From NCBI RefSeq assembly GCF_963576545.1, contig NW_026870398.1:62001-126000 (forward strand): 64,000 bases of DNA, written 5' to 3'. The notes under the pieces were generated by a model. It was not told the origin of the DNA. It did not search any database and saw only the letters and a list, made by a program, of their open reading frames with translations. The stretch is from Limanda limanda (Eukaryota; Chordata; Actinopteri; Pleuronectiformes; Pleuronectidae). Below, in pieces: positions 1-8,400 of this stretch. The translations under genes were made by a program, and so were the position numbers. The first letter of the stretch is position 1. Each line of letters opens with the position of its first letter.

Positions 1-13
1 CATAGGAGAAAGA

Positions 14-56
14 GATATTCTTGAATAACTTTTTTTGTGAAGGTCGGAGAGACTTG
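14..56 (+). repeat. Shared 43-bp core box of A and B units
   Basis: The core begins GATATTCTTGAATAAC, continues through a T7 tract and GTGAAGG, and ends GGAGAGACTTG. It has the same consensus in A and B although the next 78 bp differ at about 29% of positions. Exceptions are few: GTAAAGG in the B3 subtype, AACGTTTTTT at 11,561 and 30,907, CTTTCTTT near 5,308, TTTTTCTG near 48,007, GTGATGG at 10,291 and GTCGGTGAG at 12,221 and 31,567. Uniform conservation across two diverged families suggests a functional constraint such as protein binding, or very recent core-only conversion; this is inference. Confidence 0.85.
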
Positions 57-129
57 CAAGTAGGCTCTACCCCCACTAAATGGGGTAGCGCGCATCGATC
101 GGTACCATCCTTGAGCTTCTCCGACTTTC
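39..129 (+). repeat. Long inverted repeat framing the A unit
   Basis: GAAGGTCGGAGA at 39-50 and TCTCCGACTTTC at 118-129 are complementary at 11 of 12 positions. The odd pair is G-T, so a + strand RNA could pair all 12 with one G-U wobble, while a minus strand RNA would have an A-C mismatch. The arms enclose 67 bp that contain a second stem at 67-88. The pattern repeats in essentially every A unit. Confidence 0.8.
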
Positions 130-134
130 GGAAG
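57..134 (+). repeat. Variable body of the A unit with palindrome cluster
   Basis: This 78-bp segment is where A and B diverge. Its right part (about 94-134) is best conserved between them and contains ATCGAT and GGTACC in both, plus CGATCG in A only. The left part holds the CTACCCC/GGGGTAG hairpin in A; in B the same place has no comparable stem. GGTACC is present in almost every unit; I saw losses at about 22,004 and 23,604 (ATCAGTACC) and about 51,112 (CGGAACC). Confidence 0.85.
67..88 (+). repeat. 7-bp hairpin CTACCCC/GGGGTAG inside the A unit
   Basis: CTACCCC (67-73) and GGGGTAG (82-88) are perfect complements around an 8-base loop. In A units with TTG instead of TAG, mostly those following B1 or B3, the stem is cut to five pairs. 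In the CTACTCCC variant one C-G pair becomes T-G. On the minus strand the loop region holds an overlapping TAG stop and GTG, which bound the spurious frames described in the findings. Confidence 0.75.
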
Positions 135-154
135 GGTTAGGGTTAGGGTTAGGG
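134..154 (+). repeat. Telomere-type tract GGG(TTAGGG)3 of the A unit
   Basis: Four G3 runs separated by TTA form the minimal one-molecule G-quadruplex motif known from TTAGGG telomeres. This tract recurs 58 bp after the CACTAAAT loop site of every A unit. By spacing I count 261 complete tracts: about 231 with this exact form, 27 with two hexamers, and 3 three-hexamer tracts whose last unit is TTAGGA. I saw no tract longer than three hexamers, so these are not terminal telomere. Confidence 0.93.
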
Positions 155-176
155 ATGAAAGCACATAGGAGAAAGA
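155..176 (+). repeat. A-tail linker after the telomere tract
   Basis: A 22-bp linker (ATGAAAGCACATAGG followed by AGAAAGA) joins the telomere tract to the next core. It is A-specific and nearly invariant. One variant, AGAAAGAAATATTC at about 10,588 and 29,934, is shared by the two long-duplication copies. Confidence 0.85.
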
Positions 177-201
177 GATATTCTTGAATAACTTTTTTTG
201 T

Positions 202-292
202 GAAGGTCGGAGAGACTTGGAAAGTGGTTGCATCTGGACTAATTTGGGTCCTGCGGATCGATTGGTACCATCCCCGAGCTTGTACGACCTTC
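202..292 (+). repeat. Inverted repeat framing the B unit
   Basis: GAAGGTCG (202-209) and CGACCTTC (285-292) are perfect 8-bp complements at the same spacing as the arms of the A unit. B lacks the further four pairs of A (TGTA instead of TCTC), but it is fully paired at the position where A has the G-T wobble. The foldback is therefore kept in both families in different form. Confidence 0.7.
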
Positions 293-297
293 GGAAG

Positions 298-331
298 AGG
301 TCGACCGACGAAATTCCCCCAAATCTGAGGA
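298..331 (+). repeat. B-specific tail (34 bp, no telomere motif)
   Basis: This tail replaces the telomere tail of A at the same point after CTTCGGAAG. It starts AGGTCGACCGACGAAATTCC and ends CAAATCTGAGGA. It holds the palindrome GGTCGACC (299-306). The site is lost in a few copies: GTAGACC at about 9,751, and GTCAACC at about 51,469 and 52,735. I do not recognise its origin. Confidence 0.85.
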
Positions 332-1613
332 GATATTCTTGAATAACTTTTTTTGTGAAGGTCGGAGAGACTTGCAGGTAGGCTCTACCCCCACTAAATG
401 GGGTAGCGCGCATCGATCGGTACCATCCTTGAGCTTCTCCGACTTTCGGAAGGGTTAGGGTTAGGGTTAGGGATGAAAGCACATAGGAGAAAGAGATATT
501 CTTGAATAACTTTTTTTGTGAAGGTCGGAGAGACTTGCAAGTAGGCTCTACCCCCACTAAATGGGGTAGCGCGCATCGATCGGTACCATCCTTGAGCTTC
601 TCCGACTTTCGGAAGGGTTAGGGTTAGGGTTAGGGATGAAAGCACATAGGAGAAAGAGATATTCTTGAATAACTTTTTTTGTGAAGGTCGGAGAGACTTG
701 AAAAGTGGTTGCATATGGACTAATTTGGGTCCTGCGGATCGATTGGTACCATCCCCGAGCTTGTACGACCTTCGGAAGAGGTCGACCGACGAAATTCCCC
801 CAAATCTGAGGAGATATTCTTGAATAACTTTTTTTGTGAAGGTCGGAGAGACTTGCAAGTAGGCTCTACCCCCACTAAATGGGGTTGCGCGCATCGATCG
901 GTACCATCCTTGAGCTTCTCCGACTTTCGGAAGGGTTAGGGTTAGGGTTAGGGATGAAAGCACATAGGAGAAAGAGATATTCTTGAATAACTTTTTTTGT
1001 GAAGGTCGGAGAGACTTGCAAGTAGGCTCTACCCCCACTAAATGGGGTAGCGCGCATCGATCGGTACCATCCTTGAGCTTCTCCGACTTTCGGAAGGGTT
1101 AGGGTTAGGGTTAGGGATGAAAGCACATAGGAGAAAGAGATATTCTTGAATAACTTTTTTTGTGAAGGTCGGAGAGACTTGCAAGTAGGCTCTACCCCCA
1201 CTAAATGGGGTAGCGCGCATCGATCGGTACCATCCTTGAGCTTCTCCGACTTTCGGAAGGGTTAGGGTTAGGGATGAAAGCACATAGGAGAAAGAGATAT
1301 TCTTGAATAACTTTTTTTGTGAAGGTCGGAGAGACTTGGAAAGTGGTTGCATCTGGACTAATTTGGGTCCTGCGGATCGATTGGTACCATCCCCGAGCTT
1401 GTACGACCTTCGAAAGAGGTCGACCGACGAAATTCCCCCAAATCTGAGGAGATATTCTTGAATAACTTTTTTTGTGAAGGTCGGAGAGACTTGCAAGTAG
1501 GCTCTACCCCCACTAAATGGGGTTGCGCGCATCGATCGGTACCATCCTTGAGCTTCTCCGACTTTCGGAAGGGTTAGGGTTAGGGTTAGGGATGAAAGCA
1601 CATAGGAGAAAGA

Positions 1614-4600
1614 GATATTCTTGAATAACTTTTTTTGTGAAGGTCGGAGAGACTTGGAAAGTGGTTGCATCTGGACTAATTTGGGTCCTGCGGATCGATT
1701 GGTACCATCCCCGAGCTTGTACGACCTTCGGAAGAGGTCGACCGACGAAATTCCCCCAAATCTGAGGAGATATTCTTGAATAACTTTTTTTGTGAAGGTC
1801 GGAGAGACTTGCAAGTAGGCTCTACCCCCACTAAATGGGGTTGCGCGCATCGATCGGTACCATCCTTGAGCTTCTCCGACTTTCGGAAGGGTTAGGGTTA
1901 GGGTTAGGGATGAAAGCACATAGGAGAAAGAGATATTCTTGAATAACTTTTTTTGTGAAGGTCGGAGAGACTTGAAAAGTGGTTGCATCTGGACTAATTT
2001 GGGTCCTGCGGATCGATTGGTACCATCCCCGAGCTTGTACGACCTTCGGAAGAGGTCGACCGACGAAATTCCCCCAAATCTGAGGAGATATTCTTGAATA
2101 ACTTTTTTTGTGAAGGTCGGAGAGACTTGCAAGTAGGCTCTACCCCCACTAAATGGGGTTGCGCGCATCGATCGGTACCATCCTTGAGCTTCTCCGACTT
2201 TCGGAAGGGTTAGGGTTAGGGTTAGGGATGAAAGCACATAGGAGAAAGAGATATTCTTGAATAACTTTTTTTGTGAAGGTCGGAGAGACTTGCAAGTAGG
2301 CTCTACCCCCACTAAATGGGGTAGCGCGCATCGATCGGTACCATCTTTGAGCTTCTCCGACTTTCGGAAGGGTTAGGGTTAGGGTTAGGGATGAAAGCAC
2401 ATAGGAGAAAGAGATATTCTTGAATAACTTTTTTTGTGAAGGTCGGAGAGACTTGCAAGTAGGCTCTACCCCCACTAAATGGGGTAGCGCGCATCGATCG
2501 GTACCATCCTTGAGCTTCTCCGACTTTCGGAAGGGTTAGGGTTAGGGTTAGGGATGAAAGCACATAGGAGAAAGAGATATTCTTGAATAACTTTTTTTGT
2601 GAAGGTCGGAGAGACTTGGAAAGTGGTTGCATCTGGACTAATTTGGGTCCTGCGGATCGATTGGTACCATGCCCGAGCTTGTACGACCTTCGGAAGAGGT
2701 CGACCGACGAAATTCCCCCAAATCTGAGGAGATATTCTTGAATAACTTTTTTTGTGAAGGTCGGAGAGACTTGCAAGTAGGCTCTACCCCCACTAAATGG
2801 GGTAGCGCGCATCGATCGGTACCATCCTTGAGCTTCTCCGACTTTCGGAAGGGTTAGGGTTAGGGTTAGGGATGAAAGCACATAGGAGAAAGAGATATTC
2901 TTGAATAACTTTTTTTGTAAAGGTCGGAGAGACTTGGAAAGTGGTTGCATCTGGACTAATTTGGGTCCTGCGGATCGATTGGTACCATCCCCGAGCTTGT
3001 ACGACCTTCGGAAGAGGTCGACCGACGAAATTCCCCCAAATCTGAGGAGATATTCTTGAATAACTTTTTTTGTGAAGGTCGGAGAGACTTGCAAGTAGGC
3101 TCTACCCCCACTAAATGGGGTTGCGCGCATCGATCGGTACCATCCTTGAGCTTCTCCGACTTTCGGAAGGGTTAGGGTTAGGGTTAGGGATGAAAGCACA
3201 TAGGAGAAAGAGATATTCTTGAATAACTTTTTTTGTGAAGGTCGGAGAGACTTGCAAGTAGGCTCTACCCCCACTAAATGGGGTAGCGCGCATCGATCGG
3301 TACCATCCTTGAGCTTCTCCGACTTTCGGAAGGGTTAGGGTTAGGGTTAGGGATGAAAGCACATAGGAGAAAGAGATATTCTTGAATAACTTTTTTTGTG
3401 AAGGTCGGAGAGACTTGGAAAGTGGTTGCATCTGGACTAATTTGGGTCCTGCGGATCGATTGGTACCATCCCCGAGCTTGTACGACCTTCGGAAGAGGTC
3501 GACCGACGAAATTCCCCCAAATCTGAGGAGATATTCTTGAATAACTTTTTTTGTGAAGGTCGGAGAGACTTGCAAGTAGGCTCTACCCCCACTAAATGGG
3601 GTTGCGCGCATCGATCGGTACCATCCTTGAGCTTCTCCGACTTTCGGAAGGGTTAGGGTTAGGGTTAGGGATGAAAGCACATAGGAGAAAGAGATATTCT
3701 TGAATAACTTTTTTTGTGAAGGTCGGAGAGACTTGAAAAGTGGTTGCATCTGGACTAATTTGGGTCCTGCGGATCGATTGGTACCATCCCCGAGCTTGTA
3801 CGACCTTCGGAAGAGGTCGACCGACGAAATTCCCCCAAATCTGAGGAGATATTCTTGAATAACTTTTTTTGTGAAGGTCGGAGAGACTTGCAAGTAGGCT
3901 CTACCCCCACTAAATGGGGTTGCGCGCATCGATCGGTACCATCCTTGAGCTTCTCCGACTTTCGGAAGGGTTAGGGTTAGGGTTAGGGATGAAAGCACAT
4001 AGGAGAAAGAGATATTCTTGAATAACTTTTTTTGTGAAGGTCGGAGAGACTTGCAAGTAGGCTCTACCCCCACTAAATGGGGTAGCGCGCATCGATCGGT
4101 ACCATCTTTGAGCTTCTCCGACTTTCGGAAGGGTTAGGGTTAGGGTTAGGGATGAAAGCACATAGGAGAAAGAGATATTCTTGAATAACTTTTTTTGTGA
4201 AGGTCGGAGAGACTTGCAAGTAGGCTCTACCCCCACTAAATGGGGTAGCGCGCATCGATCGGTACCATCCTTGAGCTTCTCCGACTTTCGGAAGGGTTAG
4301 GGTTAGGGTTAGGGATGAAAGCACATAGGAGAAAGAGATATTCTTGAATAACTTTTTTTGTGAAGGTCGGAGAGACTTGGAAAGTGGTTGCATCTGGACT
4401 AATTTGGGTCCTGCGGATCGATTGGTACCATGCCCGAGCTTGTACGACCTTCGGAAGAGGTCGACCGACGAAATTCCCCCAAATCTGAGGAGATATTCTT
4501 GAATAACTTTTTTTGTGAAGGTCGGAGAGACTTGCAAGTAGGCTCTACCCCCACTAAATGGGGTAGCGCGCATCGATCGGTACCATCCTTGAGCTTCTCC

Positions 4601-5452
4601 GACTTTCGGAAGGGTTAGGGTTAGGGTTAGGGATGAAAGCACATAGGAGAAAGAGATATTCTTGAATAACTTTTTTTGTAAAGGTCGGAGAGACTTGGAA
4701 AGTGGTTGCATCTGGACTAATTTGGGTCCTGCGGATCGATTGGTACCATCCCCGAGCTTGTACGACCTTCGGAAGAGGTCGACCGACGAAATTCCCCCAA
4801 ATCTGAGGAGATATTCTTGAATAACTTTTTTTGTGAAGGTCGGAGAGACTTGCAAGTAGGCTCTACCCCCACTAAATGGGGTTGCGCGCATCGATCGGTA
4901 CCATCCTTGAGCTTCTCCGACTTTCGGAAGGGTTAGGGTTAGGGTTAGGGATGAAAGCACATAGGAGAAAGAGATATTCTTGAATAACTTTTTTTGTGAA
5001 GGTCGGAGAGACTTGCAAGTAGGCTCTACCCCCACTAAATGGGGTAGCGCGCATCGATCGGTACCATCCTTGAGCTTCTCCGACTTTCGGAAGGGTTAGG
5101 GTTAGGGTTAGGGATGAAAGCACATAGGAGAAAGAGATATTCTTGAATAACTTTTTTTGTGAAGGTCGGAGAGACTTGGAAAGTGGTTGCATCTGGACTA
5201 ATTTGGGTCCTGCGGATCGATTGGTACCATCCCCGAGCTTGTACGACCTTCGGAAGAGGTCGACCGACGAAATTCCCCCAAATCTGAGGAGATATTCTTG
5301 AATAACTTTCTTTGTGAAGGTCGGAGAGACTTGCAAGTAGGCTCTACCCCCACTAAATGGGGTTGCGCGCATCGATCGGTACCATCCTTGAGCTTCTCCG
5401 ACTTTCGGAAGGGTTAGGGTTAGGGTTAGGGATGAAAGCACATAGGAGAAAG
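1614..5452 (+). repeat. Tandem duplication, period 1761 bp (4 D + 3 S)
   Basis: From 1,614 to about 3,690 the sequence recurs 1,761 bp downstream. Shared markers are ATCTTTGAG after the sites at 2,312 and 4,073, the B2 variant CATGCCC at 2,669 and 4,430, and the following GTAAAGG of B3. The right arm differs at CTTTCTTT near 5,308. Copy 2 of the long duplication has only one period, so this is a gain in copy 1 or a loss in copy 2. Confidence 0.85.
2576..2992 (+). repeat. B2-A-B3 linked subtype group (first example)
   Basis: B2 (CATGCCC at about 2,669) is followed by an A half with TAG and then by B3, whose core has GTAAAGG (about 2,917). I count 33 B2 units and 22 B3 units in the window, and every B3 directly follows a B2 dimer. 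Eleven B2 units stand without B3. The B2-B3 pair therefore spreads as a block. Confidence 0.75.
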
Positions 5453-8400
5453 AGATATTCTTGAATAACTTTTTTTGTGAAGGTCGGAGAGACTTGCAAG
5501 TAGGCTCTACTCCCACTAAATGGGGTAGCGCGCATCGATCGGTACCATCCTTGAGCTTCTCCGACTTTCGGAAGGGTTAGGGTTAGGGTTAGGGATGAAA
5601 GCACATAGGAGAAAGAGATATTCTTGAATAACTTTTTTTGTGAAGGTCGGAGAGACTTGCAAGTAGGCTCTACCCCCACTAAATGGGGTAGCGCGCATCG
5701 ATCGGTACCATCCTTGAGCTTCTCCGACTTTCGGAAGGGTTAGGGTTAGGGTTAGGGATGAAAGCACATAGGAGAAAGAGATATTCTTGAATAACTTTTT
5801 TTGTGAAGGTCGGAGAGACTTGCAAGTAGGCTCTACCCCCACTAAATGGGGTAGCGCGCATCGATCGGTACCATCCTTGAGCTTCTCCGACTTTCGGAAG
5901 GGTTAGGGTTAGGGTTAGGGATGAAAGCACATAGGAGAAAGAGATATTCTTGAATAACTTTTTTTGTGAAGGTCGGAGAGACTTGGAAAGTGGTTGCATC
6001 TGGACTAATTTGGGTCCTGCGGATCGATTGGTACCATGCCCGAGCTTGTACGACCTTCGGAAGAGGTCGACCGACGAAATTCCCCCAAATCTGAGGAGAT
6101 ATTCTTGAATAACTTTTTTTGTGAAGGTCGGAGAGACTTGCAAGTAGGCTCTACCCCCACTAAATGGGGTAGCGCGCATCGATCGGTACCATCCTTGAGC
6201 TTCTCCGACTTTCGGAAGGGTTAGGGTTAGGGTTAGGGATGAAAGCACATAGGAGAAAGAGATATTCTTGAATAACTTTTTTTGTGAAGGTCGGAGAGAC
6301 TTGCAAGTAGGCTCTACCCCCACTAAATGGGGTAGCGCGCATCGATCGGTACCATCCTTGAGCTTCTCCGACTTTCGGAAGGGTTAGGGTTAGGGTTAGG
6401 GATGAAAGCACATAGGAGAAAGAGATATTCTTGAATAACTTTTTTTGTGAAGGTCGGAGAGACTTGGAAAGTGGTTGCATCTGGACTAATTTGGGTCCTG
6501 CGGATCGATTGGTACCATGCCCGAGCTTGTACGACCTTCGGAAGAGGTCGACCGACGAAATTCCCCCAAATCTGAGGAGATATTCTTGAATAACTTTTTT
6601 TGTGAAGGTCGGAGAGACTTGCAAGTAGGCTCTACCCCCACTAAATGGGGTAGCGCGCATCGATCGGTACCATCCTTGAGCTTCTCCGACTTTCGGAAGG
6701 GTTAGGGTTAGGGTTAGGGATGAAAGCACATAGGAGAAAGAGATATTCTTGAATAACTTTTTTTGTGAAGGTCGGAGAGACTTGCAAGTAGGCTCTACCC
6801 CCACTAAATGGGGTAGCGCGCATCGATCGGTACCATCCTTGAGCTTCTCCGACTTTCGGAAGGGTTAGGGTTAGGGTTAGGGATGAAAGCACATAGGAGA
6901 AAGAGATATTCTTGAATAACTTTTTTTGTGAAGGTCGGAGAGACTTGGAAAGTGGTTGCATCTGGACTAATTTGGGTGCTGCGGATCGATTGGTACCATG
7001 CCCGAGCTTATACGACCTTCGGAAGAGGTCGACCGACGAAATTCCCCCAAATCTGAGGAGATATTCTTGAATAACTTTTTTTGTGAAGGTCGGAGAGACT
7101 TGCAAGTAGGCTCTACCCCCACTAAATGGGGTAGCGCGCATCGATCGGTACCATCCTTGAGCTTCTCCGACTTTCGGAAGGGTTAGGGTTAGGGTTAGGG
7201 ATGAAAGCACATAGGAGAAAGAGATATTCTTGAATAACTTTTTTTGTAAAGGTCGGAGAGACTTGGAAAGTGGTTGCATCTGGACTAATTTGGGTCCTGC
7301 GGATCGATTGGTACCATCCCCGAGCTTGTACGACCTTCGGAAGAGGTCGACCGACGAAATTCCCCCAAATCTGAGGAGATATTCTTGAATAACTTTTTTT
7401 GTGAAGGTCGGAGAGACTTGCAAGTAGGCTCTACCCCCACTAAATGGGGTTGCGCGCATCGATCGGTACCATCCTTGAGCTTATCCGACTTTCGGAAGGG
7501 TTAGGGTTAGGGTTAGGAATGAAAGCACATAGGAGAAAGAGATATTCTTGAATAACTTTTTTTGTGAAGGTCGGAGAGACTTGAAAAGTGGTTGCATCTG
7601 GACTAATTTGGGTCCTGCGGATCGATTGGTACCATCCCCGAGCTTGTACGACCTTCGGAAGAGGTCGACCGACGAAATTCCACCAAATCTGAGGAGATAT
7701 TCTTGAATAACTTTTTTTGTGAAGGTCGGAGAGACTTGCAAGTAGGCTCTACCCCCACTAAATGGGGTTGCGCACATCGATCGGTACCATCCTTGAGCTT
7801 CTCCGACTTTCGGAAGGGTTAGGGTTAGGGTTAGGGATGAAAGCACATAGGAGAAAGAGATATTCTTGAATAACTTTTTTTGTGAAGGTCGGAGAGACTT
7901 GGAAAGTGGTTGCATCCGGACTAATTTGGGTCCTGCGGATCGATTGGTACCATGCCCGAGCTTGTACGACCTTCGGAAGAGGTCGACCGACGAAATTCCC
8001 CCAAATCTGAGGAGATATTCTTGAATAACTTTTTTTGTGAAGGTCGGAGAGACTTGCAAGTAGGCTCTACCCCCACTAAATGGGGTTGCGCGCATCGATC
8101 GGTACCATCCTTGAGCTTCTCCGACTTTCGGAAGGGTTAGGGTTAGGGTTAGGGATGAAAGCACATAGGAGAAAGAGATATTCTTGAATAACTTTTTTTG
8201 TGAAGGTCGGAGAGACTTGCAAGTAGGCTCTACTCCCACTAAATGGGGTAGCGCGCATCGATCGGTACCATCCTTGAGCTTCTCCGACTTTCGGAAGGGT
8301 TAGGGTTAGGGTTAGGGATGAAAGCACATAGGAGAAAGAGATATTCTTGAATAACTTTTTTTGTGAAGGTCGGAGAGACTTGCAAGTAGGCTCTACCCCC

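Larger units (their letters stand above)
14..176 (+). repeat. A monomer, 163 bp (first complete example)
   Basis: This is the reference A unit. It has a 43-bp core (14-56), a 78-bp variable body (57-134) and a 42-bp tail (135-176). The body holds a 7-bp inverted repeat, a cluster of overlapping palindromes (ATCGAT, CGATCG, GGTACC) and the left arm of the telomere tract. The tail completes GGG(TTAGGG)3 and ends in a linker containing CATAGGAG. A units occur after B (inside a dimer) or after another A (solo). Subtypes differ at a few positions: TAG or TTG after the GGGG of the body, CTACCCCC or CTACTCCC, ATCCTTG or ATCTTTG, and two or three hexamers. No coding function is inferred. Confidence 0.95.
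177..331 (+). repeat. B monomer, 155 bp (first complete example)
   Basis: This is the reference B unit. It has the same 43-bp core (177-219) and a 78-bp body (220-297) that aligns to the A body without gaps at 55 of 78 positions by my hand count. Its 34-bp tail (298-331) is unrelated to the A tail. The tail has no telomere hexamer; it contains GTCGAC (SalI) and a run of five C. Subtypes: B1 has CATCCCC, B2 has CATGCCC, B3 has GTAAAGG in the core. Further variants are GGAAAG/GAAAAG after the core and CTGCGG/CTGCAG in the body. Every B in the window is flanked by A on both sides. Confidence 0.95.
177..494 (+). repeat. B+A dimer (D), 318 bp, first example
   Basis: B is always followed by A, so the 318-bp dimer behaves as the amplified unit. 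It occurs 139 times, in runs of one to nine. Its length is 3x106, so reading frames pass from dimer to dimer without a shift, which creates the long spurious open frames. In this example the A half carries GCAGGTAGG instead of GCAAGTAGG, a rare marker also seen near 20,050, 24,205 and 63,500. Confidence 0.93.

Noticed and set aside
30..48. Pol III terminator (T7) and a possible internal promoter (GGTCGACC as B box)
   Set aside because: The T7 run lies before any promoter-like element and GGTCGACCGAC does not match the B-box consensus GGTTCGANNCC well enough.
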